Shown: positions 6,815-14,217 of the stretch, in pieces
Layout of the letters: each line of letters opens with the position of its first letter
How positions within the stretch are numbered: position 1 is the first letter of the stretch
Source: CAYYNP01 sp964472545
GTDB lineage: Bacteria > Planctomycetota > Planctomycetia > Pirellulales > Thermoguttaceae
Direction of reading: 5' to 3'
DNA length: 16,648 nucleotides
Assembly: GCA_964472545.1 (NCBI GenBank)
Contig: CAYYNP010000227.1
Coordinates: 1 to 16,648, forward strand
The notes under the pieces: model-generated
Databases searched by the model: none
What the model was told of the DNA's origin: nothing
The model's input: the letters and a program-made list of their open reading frames with translations, nothing else
Program-made: the position numbers and the translations under genes

Positions 6815-9800
6815 CTACTTGTAGCAGATCACGCTGCCGTCGGTGGTCGAAACGTAAAGCCGGCCGGCGGCGGCAATCAGGCCGTCGAAGGCGGGCAGGA
6901 AGTCTAGTTGCATTTCGTAGAGCCGGCTTCCGTCGGTGGTGGAGACGGCCCAGAGCTTGGCACCCTGTTTGCCTTCGAGGGCTTCGGCCTGTTCGATCAT
7001 CTTGGTGTTGAAGAGGACTTCGTTTGAGCGGCCCCACATCTGCTTCTCGTCGACGACGTCCGGTGGCCCGGCCACGAAGAGCTTGTCGCCGGCCAAGACC
7101 ATCGCCCGGACGACCACCGGCGGATGCTCGACCTTCCAGCGATACTTCTGCGTCGAAAGCCGGCTCTCGGGCATGGCGGCCAGTTGGTGCCAGTTGACGC
7201 TCGCCCCGGCCACCTTGCCTTCGGGCGCGACGTTGGCGTCCTTCTCGGCGGAATAGAGGCGATACTCGAGCACCGAGGAGTTGCAGAGATACTCGGGATC
7301 GCGGCCGTAGGCGTAGACGTTGTTCGTGTCGAAGGCCATGATCCGGCCGTAGTGGGTCACCTTTGGCGGCACCTGCCACTCGGCCCAGCCTTCGCCGGCG
7401 GCGCGACCGTAGAGCCAATAGGTGCGATGGAACCAGGAGTCGTCGAGGAAGCTGATCGGCGTGAACAGATGCCGCTCTTCGCCCTCTTGGACTTGCGGCG
7501 CCTGTGGGGCGATGCGGATGCGTTTGCCTTGCATGTCGAACGTCTGCGACTTCATGTAGACGTACTTGCCGTCGCTGGAGAGGATATCCGGCAGCGACAT
7601 TGGCATGTGTTTGCCGCTCATGATCGTTTGCAGATTGTCGTCGGTGCCGGGGATCTTGTCGTCCATCACGTTCTCGGAGAGGATCTTGCCCGAGCGCGGC
7701 TCGATCCGCAGCATCCGCAGCCCGCCGTCGAGGAACATCGAGCGGCCGGCGACCACGTAGAGCACGTCGTCTTCGATCAACACGCTGCCGTGGACCGGCC
7801 AGACCGACTCGATCTGTTCGTACGACATCAGTCGCTGGTCGATCGGGGCGGCACGCAGCTTCCAGATCAACTGCCCGTCGTCGGCCGTCAGGGCATAGAC
7901 GTGGCCGTCGGCCGAGCCGAACAGGGCCATGCCGCGGTGAATCGTGGGCGGCGAATCGATGCGGCCGCCGGCGGTGAACGCCCAAAGCACGTCGCCCCGG
8001 GCGGCGTCGATCGCATAGACCGTATGTTCGTCGACCGCCGCCACGAACAGCTTGCCGTCGGCCACCACGGCCTGGCCCACGCGGCCGCCGATCTCGACCT
8101 TCCAAGCTTGCTCGGGCGTGCTCGATACTCCCGTAGCGACCGATCCGCTGCGGGTGTTATTCTGCCGGAAGACTGGCCAATCGGACGCGGCGACGTCGAA
8201 ATCGAGCTTCGCGGCCGCCTCATACGCCGGCCCTTTGGTCAGCCGGCCGGTGGGCTTCTTCGGCAGTGATCGCTCGCCGGCCGCCAGGGCGTTCAACCCG
8301 TTGACCTTCGACTGGTAGTAGCACGCGCAGGCCTGCGGCGTGGCGTAGAGCATGCCGTTGGCGGGCATCATGCCGTAGATGCAGCCGCCGCGGACCCAGT
8401 GGTGAATCTCCCACTCGCCCGTGTCGAGGTCGACGAACTCGGTGCCGGTGGCCGCCGGGATGAGATACTTCACCGTCGCCCGGCCGGGGTAGCAGCGCTG
8501 GTGCATGTAGAAGCCCGGCACCTTGTTGGGCCAAACTTTCTCCTGTTCGCCGGTGGCCAGGTCGTATCCGATGAACGTGCTGTTGCGTCCGGCGGCCGTG
8601 CCCGCGGCCCAGACGATATCGTCGATCACGAAGAGGTCTTCGGGGCTGTAGTGCCCGGAGCGCGGCTTGCCTTGGATATCCCAGAGCGTTTCGCCGTTGG
8701 TGCCGTTGAGCGCGACAATTCGCTTGAACGGCGAATAGAGCACGTAGTCGCCGTGGATCACGACCTTGGGGGCGTAGCCGGTTCGTAGCGACGGGCTTTT
8801 CGCTCCCACCGGCTCGGACGCCCAGAACCGCTCACCGCTGCGGCGGTCGCAGGCGATGACTTTCTCGCCGTCGAAGAGGCAGAGCTTCGTATCGTCGGCG
8901 GCAATGCTCATCGGGGCCACGGGCGTCTTCTTCTGCCAGAGGACCTTGCCCGAGTCGGCGGCGATCGCCTTGATAGTCTGCGGCTGGGCGTTCCAGGCGG
9001 AGCGGATGCTGGCTCGGTCGCGCTCGGACCAGCAATTGGCGTTTTGCTGGTTGTAGTCGTCGGGTTTCAGGTCGGGATCGACGACGACGAACAGCACGCC
9101 GTCGGAGAGGATGATGTCGACGGTGGTCGTGGTTTCGGCGTATTCGCGAACCACTTCGCCGGTGGCCGCGTCGAGTGCCAGCAGGTTGTTGCCCACGCCG
9201 CCGGAAACGTAGACCGTATCGTCGACGGCCACCAATCGCCGCGGCATGTAGGCCGGCCCGCTCTTGAGCGGAAAGAGGTGATTGAACCAGTTGGGGATCT
9301 CGCGCCGCCAGAGGATCGTGCCGTTGAAGGCGTCGCGGGCGGTGAGCACGTATTTCGAGGGGAGTTGGATCGAGACGCGGGAGCCGAGGTCGGTGACGTC
9401 GAAGTTCCGCCCGTTGGCCGAGACCAGCGCGTGCAGGCTGGCCGTGTGCTCGTGGCTGCGGGCGTGGCGGGGGCTGCCCACCCACTTTAACCGCCGCGGC
9501 GGGCCGACGAGCGTATCGAGCCCCACGCAGGTGCCTTGCGGGTCGTGCATGTAGTGCGTCCACTGGTCCATCTCCTCGGGCCAGGACTTGAAGAGCATCT
9601 CGATCGTGTCGCCGTCTTGGATTCGTACGACGCCGCGGGGAGCCAACACTCGGATCATCTCCTCACGAGAGACGTCGAACGGCGAACTGACCACCAACAG
9701 ATTCACGAAGTTGTCGACGTAGGGGAGGTTCTTGCCGTCGAACACATCGGCCGACACGGTCCCGTAGACGCCGGCCCGTTTGATGATCGCTTGGGCCTTG

Positions 9801-10012
9801 GCGACACGTTCTTCGTCCGTGTCGAGCCCTTGGACGACATAGCGGTCGTTGAGTTTCAATCCGGCGGTCAGTTCACCGTTGCCGCAGCCGACGTGGACGA
9901 TCACGCCGCCTTGGACGCCGCTATCGCGGACAATCTCCACCGGTGACTCCGCGCGGGCCGCCGCAACGGCGATCAATCCGAGTACGACACATAGCCATAT
10001 GAAGCGTTTCAT
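6815..10012 (-). CDS. Exported SAM-methyltransferase-like / PQQ-type beta-propeller fusion, 1065 aa
   Basis: The ATG at 10010-10012 is preceded by AAGGAG with 7-nt spacing; longer in-frame starts up to 10156 run through an inverted repeat and are rejected. Residues 1-21 are a signal peptide (cut near AARA). About 24-145 is a class I methyltransferase-like fold: VIVHVGCGNGELT (37-49) is motif I with an intact G-x-G-x-G pattern, Asp64 in GLDTDEE is the acidic residue expected to hold the SAM ribose, and VLAPRGVVRI (122-131) is a late strand. From MDQWTHYMHDPQG (148-160) onward the protein is a series of PQQ-like blades, seen as repeated A-x-D-x-x-x-G-x-x-x-W segments such as NGTILWRRE, SGKVLWQKK, NGETLWDIQ, RGDVLWAFT and DGQLIWKL. 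Similar DQWTH-containing proteins are common in planctomycetes as I remember. Function is unknown; substrate or redox roles would be guesses. Confidence 0.88.
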   Translation of the reverse strand: MKRFIWLCVVLGLIAVAAARAESPVEIVRDSGVQGGVIVHVGCGNGELTAGLKLNDRYVVQGLDTDEERVAKAQAIIKRAGVYGTVSADVFDGKNLPYVDNFVNLLVVSSPFDVSREEMIRVLAPRGVVRIQDGDTIEMLFKSWPEEMDQWTHYMHDPQGTCVGLDTLVGPPRRLKWVGSPRHARSHEHTASLHALVSANGRNFDVTDLGSRVSIQLPSKYVLTARDAFNGTILWRREIPNWFNHLFPLKSGPAYMPRRLVAVDDTVYVSGGVGNNLLALDAATGEVVREYAETTTTVDIILSDGVLFVVVDPDLKPDDYNQQNANCWSERDRASIRSAWNAQPQTIKAIAADSGKVLWQKKTPVAPMSIAADDTKLCLFDGEKVIACDRRSGERFWASEPVGAKSPSLRTGYAPKVVIHGDYVLYSPFKRIVALNGTNGETLWDIQGKPRSGHYSPEDLFVIDDIVWAAGTAAGRNSTFIGYDLATGEQEKVWPNKVPGFYMHQRCYPGRATVKYLIPAATGTEFVDLDTGEWEIHHWVRGGCIYGMMPANGMLYATPQACACYYQSKVNGLNALAAGERSLPKKPTGRLTKGPAYEAAAKLDFDVAASDWPVFRQNNTRSGSVATGVSSTPEQAWKVEIGGRVGQAVVADGKLFVAAVDEHTVYAIDAARGDVLWAFTAGGRIDSPPTIHRGMALFGSADGHVYALTADDGQLIWKLRAAPIDQRLMSYEQIESVWPVHGSVLIEDDVLYVVAGRSMFLDGGLRMLRIEPRSGKILSENVMDDKIPGTDDNLQTIMSGKHMPMSLPDILSSDGKYVYMKSQTFDMQGKRIRIAPQAPQVQEGEERHLFTPISFLDDSWFHRTYWLYGRAAGEGWAEWQVPPKVTHYGRIMAFDTNNVYAYGRDPEYLCNSSVLEYRLYSAEKDANVAPEGKVAGASVNWHQLAAMPESRLSTQKYRWKVEHPPVVVRAMVLAGDKLFVAGPPDVVDEKQMWGRSNEVLFNTKMIEQAEALEGKQGAKLWAVSTTDGSRLYEMQLDFLPAFDGLIAAAGRLYVSTTDGSVICYK

Positions 10013-10019
10013 GCGATTT

Positions 10020-10025
10020 CTCCTT
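10020..10025 (-). promoter_or_regulatory. Shine-Dalgarno of the propeller fusion gene
   Basis: AAGGAG on the minus strand, 7 nt before the ATG at 10010-10012. It is the strongest ribosome-binding site in the window and decides the start in favour of the signal-peptide-bearing form. Confidence 0.7.
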
Positions 10026-10069
10026 CGCGTGTTGGTGATACGAGCGATTCTGTTGACGCTGCTCGATAG

Positions 10070-10151
10070 CCGTTTAGCCGCCGCCGGCACGGCGGCGTTT
10101 TGTGCAAACCGGCTACGACGAAACGCCGCCGTGCCGCCGGCGGCTAAACGG
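10070..10151. repeat. Inverted repeat C (31-bp arms, one mismatch)
   Basis: Arms 10070-10100 and 10121-10151 are reverse complements with a single mismatch around a 20-nt centre. Outer ends read CCGTTTAGCCGCC and its complement. Each arm also contains its own hairpin, GCCGCCG paired with CGGCGGC over 6 nt. It fills half of the 164-bp gap between the FAD-oxidoreductase stop and the propeller-gene start, where it would be a strong RNA structure upstream of the propeller gene's ribosome-binding site if read through. Confidence 0.9.
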
Positions 10152-10176
10152 CACATGGGTGAGCCGTCTTCGTGAG

Positions 10177-13100
10177 CTACTCCTTCGCCCCCGCCGCCAA
10201 CACGGCCGTGGCGTGCCGGGCGAGGTGGCCGCGGAGGTCTTTGGCGTAGGTCGTGAGGATCTTCTCGCCAATTCCGTTATGGTCACCGCAGCGGAACAGC
10301 GCCCGGGCCAACAACAACTCGCGGAGCGACTCCCGGCGGGTTTGCTCGGCGTTGGTGCCGCCGGGCGCGCCGCGGTCGATGGCCTTGCGGATGGTCAAAT
10401 GGGCGTGGCCGCTCATGTTCGGCTTGGCCAGCAGTTTGGCCAGCGGCTCGGCGGCGGCAGGATCGCCGAGCAACTCCAGCGCCAGAGCGACCGCGCGATG
10501 ATGCGAAAAATCGTGCTCGGCGGTGAGCAGTTCGACCTTCTCAAAGACCACCGGTAACGCGCCGCGATCGCCGCTGCGTCCCAGAGCCACGATCAGGTTG
10601 TCCAGATGACTCAAGGCCGTGCCGAATTGGCCCATGCCGCGATAGTTCCAGCCGCGGTCCCATTCGGCCGCATCGCGGACTTCCGCCGCTAGGATCTCGG
10701 AACCCGTCTTGCTGCCCAGCGTGCAGAGCGCCCGGGCGAAGGCCGACTTGTGTTCGGCGTCGGCCTCGGCGAAGGCCTTTTCGAGCATCGGCAGTGCGCG
10801 TTCGGCGTGCGAAACGAGCACCGCGGCGCCCGGCTTGCCGTCCTTAAGACCTTCGACCGCTTCGGCGATGCGCTCGTCGGGCAGCGGATACGAATCTTTG
10901 TCTTCCAGCACACTCGAGGGCAGGTTGCCCACGTCGACCAGATGCTCCTGCAACTTGCGGACGTCGATCTTCCGCGGCACGACGTCGTCTTTGGCGGCCA
11001 TCGCCGCGGCCACACCGGCCGCGTAGCCCCCGTTTTGGATGTCCGGCTGCATGCGCATGAGCGGCACGGCGTCGCGATGGGCGCTGATCCCCAGCCCGAT
11101 CACGAGGATGCCTTCGAGGTCCTTCGGCAGCATCGCCCGATAGGGCACGTAGACGCCGATCCCGCGATGCTCGGGATGCTCCAGCAGGAGATACGGATCG
11201 ATCGTGTAGCCGTGCGTATCGAAGTTGCTCCAGCAGTGGACGACCGAATCGGGATGCGTGCGTTCGTTGATCTGGTCGGGCAGCGTGACGGTGAAGTCGC
11301 CCACGATCCGCCGCCGTTCGCGGGTGTCGATCAGCCGGCCGTGGTCGAAGGCCCCGGCGTATTTGTTCTTCGAGTAGACGAACATCTGCCAGACGTCGAC
11401 CATGTCGGTCTCGTCGACGATCGTGAAGTCGGTGTTGTTGTAGGTACCGCCCAGCTTGCGGCCGGGCAGTCCGGTGCCCTGCATGCCGAACTCGGTGGCG
11501 TCGGTGTAGGTACACTCGGCGCCGGCGGCTGCGGCCACGTCGGCGTTGCCGGTGGCGTCGATCACGGTCTCGGCCAGCACCACGCCGCGCCCGGCCGGCG
11601 TGGCCACCACGGCCCCGATCACCCGGCCGTCGGCCACAAAGGCCCCGCAGCCGATGGTGCCAAACCAGATCTCGGCCCCCGCGTGCAGCAGTTCGGTCCG
11701 CCACCACTCCATCTTCTGTTCGATCACCCAAGACCCCTTGCCGGGTACGGTGGCGGTGAAGCCGACGCGGTTGCCCCAGTAGTATTTCGAGATCGCGCCC
11801 AGCGTGCCCACGCCGCCGAGGCCGTGGAGGTATTCGACGACCAGCGTCTTCGCGCCACGCCTGCCCGCCGCGATGCCGGCCGGGGCTCCGGCGGTGCCGC
11901 CGCCGATGACCACCACGTCGTAGCGGCCCAGCACGGGCAGCGCCCGGGCGTCTTGCGGTATCGTGGGCAAGTCCTCTTCGGACGGGCGGATGCCGCGGAG
12001 CACTTCGCCCGACTCGCCGGCCGCTACCGGTTCGGCCGCCGGTTGGCCGGGCAGCTTGACGCCGTCGGGAGCGCCCAATGCTGCTGCCTCCGCAGCCGCC
12101 GCTTTGCCCACCCGCTGGCCCACGTCGATCAGTGCCAACGGCCGCAGCAGTTTTTCGGCCTGTTGCCGCGAGACGTCGGCGCATCCGCCCAGCACGTACA
12201 CCCGCGGCACGCCGTCCGGCTGGAAGGCACCGATCGGCAGTTTCTCGGAGCCCTGCCACGGCCCGGCCACCGGCTGGCGGCCGTGCATCGCGTCGGGCGG
12301 AACCTCGAACAGCACGTCGGAGGTGAACTGTTGCTCGGGATGATAGGTCATCGTGCGGGCAAGCTGCTCGGCCGCCGCGTGGGCCGCGTAGCCGTCGTCG
12401 GCCACGGGCAGTTGCAGCGTGTATTCGATCACCTCGAACGTCCCGCCGGACGTGCCCGCCGGATTGGGGTAACGCCCCTTAAACGGCGGCAACACGATCC
12501 GATGCGATATGTTCTCAGCTTCGCGCAGCTCGCCGCCGATCACCACACGACGGAAAGTATGCGTGCCGGCCGGATAGGGACGGAAACGGGCGCCAGCCAT
12601 CCGCGCGACGGCCGCCCGATCGGTGGCGTCGATGATCGTCTTGGCGACGACCGCCTGGCGTCCGGCCCGGTTGGCCATCACGATGCCGCAGGGGTTGCCA
12701 CCGACGTCGCGGAGCACGTCGGTGGCACAGCAACTGTAGAGGAACGGGACCTTCGCTTCCAACAGGGCCTCGTCGAGCGATTTCTTCACGTGCATCGGCC
12801 GCGGCGGCGGGAAGTTGATCACCGGCGGCGGAGCCACGGCCGGGGCCGGAGCGATGATCTCGATCTCGCCCAGCAGCGTGCGGGTCATGCCGTCGGGCTT
12901 CTTCACGTCGAGCTTCACGTAGCGTGCCTTCGCTCCGATCGGCACGGTGAGTTGCCCGCGCTCGTTCTGAAAGGGCTTGCTGCGGACGGTGGCCACTTGC
13001 CGCCAAGTCTGCTTGTCGTCGCTGGTCGAGACGGTGAGGCTCTCGACGTCGAAGTTGTCGTCCGGCGTGCTGGCCACGCGGCGGAAGAACATCAGCCGGA

Positions 13101-13620
13101 CTTCCTTGACGTCCTTCGGTTCCTTCAGGTCGGCCGTAACGGTGACATCGCCGTCGTATTGCACGCTCTGCGATGGGGCGTCGGCGAAGCGGCCGTCGGT
13201 GAGCATCGACGGTGGGTTGGTGTCCTTGTGCTTGTCCGCGCTGAGCACGTCTGCCTCGTAGGAGAACGCGATCCGATTCGGATCGGGCGCTGAATCGCCG
13301 GTGGCGGTGTCGATGAAGATTCGCCGGGCCAACGGCGACGTGGGCACCTCGCCCTCTTCGAGCCAGAGCCGCAAGGTGGCCGTGACGTCGTCGCCGAGGT
13401 AGGGATGCGGCGCCGCCAGGAAGACCTTGGCCCCCTCTTCGGCCGCCGCCAACGCCGCCGACACTGCGCCCGTCCCCCCGCCGACGACCACCACGTCGAC
13501 ACGATAGGCGACCGGGATTTCCCGGGCCGATTCGTTGACCGCATCGGCCGCAAGGCTCATCGCCGGCGAGGCCGACAGAGCAATCAACACCAGCCACAAA
13601 CAACAACGTCGCATCCACAT
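10177..13620 (-). CDS. Tandem FAD-dependent oxidoreductase with discoidin-like insert and helical-repeat tail, 1147 aa
   Basis: The ATG at 13618-13620 has GGGAG 8 nt upstream and opens a signal peptide (MWMRRCCLW through about Ala25). The first FAD-like unit starts with VDVVVVGGGTGA (41-52) and its C-terminal part runs from about 270 to 515. It is interrupted at about 120-257 by a discoidin/F5-8C-like beta domain (TDGRFAD, RYVKLDVKK). A second unit starts at YDVVVIGGGTAGAP (567-580) with the expected Glu596 and ends with GILVIGLGISAHRDA...QNGGYAAG (837-869). Residues about 925-1145 are alpha-helical, HEAT-like. The PF12831-type FAD oxidoreductase family is suggested by the paired N- and C-terminal motifs. 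In the first unit the last glycine of GxGxxG is Ala52 and the acidic residue after strand 2 is missing (VFLAA), so only the second is likely to bind FAD. The electron donor and substrate are unknown. Confidence 0.88.
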   Translation of the reverse strand: MWMRRCCLWLVLIALSASPAMSLAADAVNESAREIPVAYRVDVVVVGGGTGAVSAALAAAEEGAKVFLAAPHPYLGDDVTATLRLWLEEGEVPTSPLARRIFIDTATGDSAPDPNRIAFSYEADVLSADKHKDTNPPSMLTDGRFADAPSQSVQYDGDVTVTADLKEPKDVKEVRLMFFRRVASTPDDNFDVESLTVSTSDDKQTWRQVATVRSKPFQNERGQLTVPIGAKARYVKLDVKKPDGMTRTLLGEIEIIAPAPAVAPPPVINFPPPRPMHVKKSLDEALLEAKVPFLYSCCATDVLRDVGGNPCGIVMANRAGRQAVVAKTIIDATDRAAVARMAGARFRPYPAGTHTFRRVVIGGELREAENISHRIVLPPFKGRYPNPAGTSGGTFEVIEYTLQLPVADDGYAAHAAAEQLARTMTYHPEQQFTSDVLFEVPPDAMHGRQPVAGPWQGSEKLPIGAFQPDGVPRVYVLGGCADVSRQQAEKLLRPLALIDVGQRVGKAAAAEAAALGAPDGVKLPGQPAAEPVAAGESGEVLRGIRPSEEDLPTIPQDARALPVLGRYDVVVIGGGTAGAPAGIAAGRRGAKTLVVEYLHGLGGVGTLGAISKYYWGNRVGFTATVPGKGSWVIEQKMEWWRTELLHAGAEIWFGTIGCGAFVADGRVIGAVVATPAGRGVVLAETVIDATGNADVAAAAGAECTYTDATEFGMQGTGLPGRKLGGTYNNTDFTIVDETDMVDVWQMFVYSKNKYAGAFDHGRLIDTRERRRIVGDFTVTLPDQINERTHPDSVVHCWSNFDTHGYTIDPYLLLEHPEHRGIGVYVPYRAMLPKDLEGILVIGLGISAHRDAVPLMRMQPDIQNGGYAAGVAAAMAAKDDVVPRKIDVRKLQEHLVDVGNLPSSVLEDKDSYPLPDERIAEAVEGLKDGKPGAAVLVSHAERALPMLEKAFAEADAEHKSAFARALCTLGSKTGSEILAAEVRDAAEWDRGWNYRGMGQFGTALSHLDNLIVALGRSGDRGALPVVFEKVELLTAEHDFSHHRAVALALELLGDPAAAEPLAKLLAKPNMSGHAHLTIRKAIDRGAPGGTNAEQTRRESLRELLLARALFRCGDHNGIGEKILTTYAKDLRGHLARHATAVLAAGAKE

Positions 13621-13628
13621 GGTCGATA

Positions 13629-13633
13629 CTCCC
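13629..13633 (-). promoter_or_regulatory. Shine-Dalgarno of the FAD oxidoreductase gene
   Basis: GGGAG on the minus strand, 8 nt before the ATG at 13618-13620. It favours the start with the signal peptide over the in-frame ATG-less extension to 13671. Confidence 0.6.
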
Positions 13634-13670
13634 GAAAGGTAGGGGGAATTGGCAGACTTTCCGCCATTCA

Positions 13671-13700
13671 ACTATAGCTGATCGGCGAGCCGGTCTGCAA
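13671..13700 (-). promoter_or_regulatory. Possible sigma-70-like promoter for the FAD oxidoreductase gene
   Basis: On the minus strand TTGCAG (13695-13700) is followed after 18 nt by TATAGT (13671-13676), a five-of-six match to TATAAT. Transcription would begin near 13664, giving a leader of about 44 nt. The -35 match is poor (three of six) and the pattern may be chance. Confidence 0.35.
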
Positions 13701-13753
13701 CGGTTGGGGGCGGCGGGCAGCGCGTCTCGTGGCCGAGGTCACCAGATGTCGGC

Positions 13754-13852
13754 CGGGTGGCTGGGGCAAAGCGCAGCGGTGCCCCAGGTTGTCGACGCGG
13801 CAGAAGTCCCGCGAATCACTGGGGCACCGCTGCGCTTTGCCCCAGCCACCCG
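13754..13852. repeat. Perfect 34-bp inverted repeat D
   Basis: Arms 13754-13787 and 13819-13852 are exact reverse complements around a 31-nt centre. Each arm holds its own hairpin, CTGGGGC paired with GCCCCAG over 13 nt. It lies in the 249-bp gap between the small membrane protein stop (13870) and the FAD gene start, upstream of the possible FAD promoter, so it may insulate the two genes. Confidence 0.92.
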
Positions 13853-13869
13853 TCACTCAATGGGATACA

Positions 13870-14190
13870 CTACCGCCGCTTGATACGCGGCTTGAGAATG
13901 GCCAGGGCGATGACCAGCGGCACGGCCACCCAGAGATACCGGGGCCGAACGACCAACACCAGCATCAGCCCGACCAGTGCGGGCCAGAGCCAGGCGGGTA
14001 CGCGATGGATTTCGTGGTAGGCCAGCCAGGCTACGGCCGCCAGCGCGCCTCCGCGACTGCAGCCGGCATGCCAAATCCCGCCGTCGGTCCCTCTGATCCA
14101 CAGCGCCACGCTGGCGCAGAGTAGCACCAACGCCATAATTCCGATCAGATGACGACGCACGGAGGACCAGCCGAACGGTGAATGGACCAA
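13870..14190 (-). CDS. Small membrane protein of unknown function (about 106 aa)
   Basis: I do not recognise the family. The frame ends with TAG at 13870-13872. The longest start is TTG at 14188-14190; GTG at 14158-14160 or the ATG before ALVLL are alternatives, and none has a clear ribosome-binding site. Hydrophobic segments lie near residues 14-32, 48-58 (weak), 66-81 and 85-98, and the C-terminus is basic (KPRIKRR), so three or so membrane passes with the tail inside are likely. It begins 27 bp after the stop of the HtrA-like gene, which suggests co-transcription and possibly a membrane partner for that exported protein (inference). Confidence 0.55.
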   Translation of the reverse strand: MVHSPFGWSSVRRHLIGIMALVLLCASVALWIRGTDGGIWHAGCSRGGALAAVAWLAYHEIHRVPAWLWPALVGLMLVLVVRPRYLWVAVPLVIALAILKPRIKRR

Positions 14191-14217
14191 CGGGGAAACG
14201 ACCGACGGTTCAGGATA

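Noticed and set aside
6504..8105. Upstream in-frame extension of the sulfatase frame (over 530 extra residues)
   Set aside because: The extension overlaps the propeller gene in another frame and crosses inverted repeat B. The sulfatase has its own signal peptide starting at 6503.
10070..10151. Insertion-sequence ends
   Set aside because: Arms enclose only 20 nt, with no transposase frame and no visible target duplication; a REP-like element fits better.
10013..10156. 48-residue N-terminal extension of the propeller fusion
   Set aside because: It is translated from inverted repeat C; the downstream ATG has AAGGAG at good spacing and opens a signal peptide.
10750..13293. 847-codon open frame on the + strand opposite the FAD oxidoreductase gene
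   Set aside because: It is antisense to a gene with clear FAD motifs and signal peptide; its translation is rich in His, Arg, Val and Gly and shows no domain. Long antisense frames are expected in GC-rich coding DNA.
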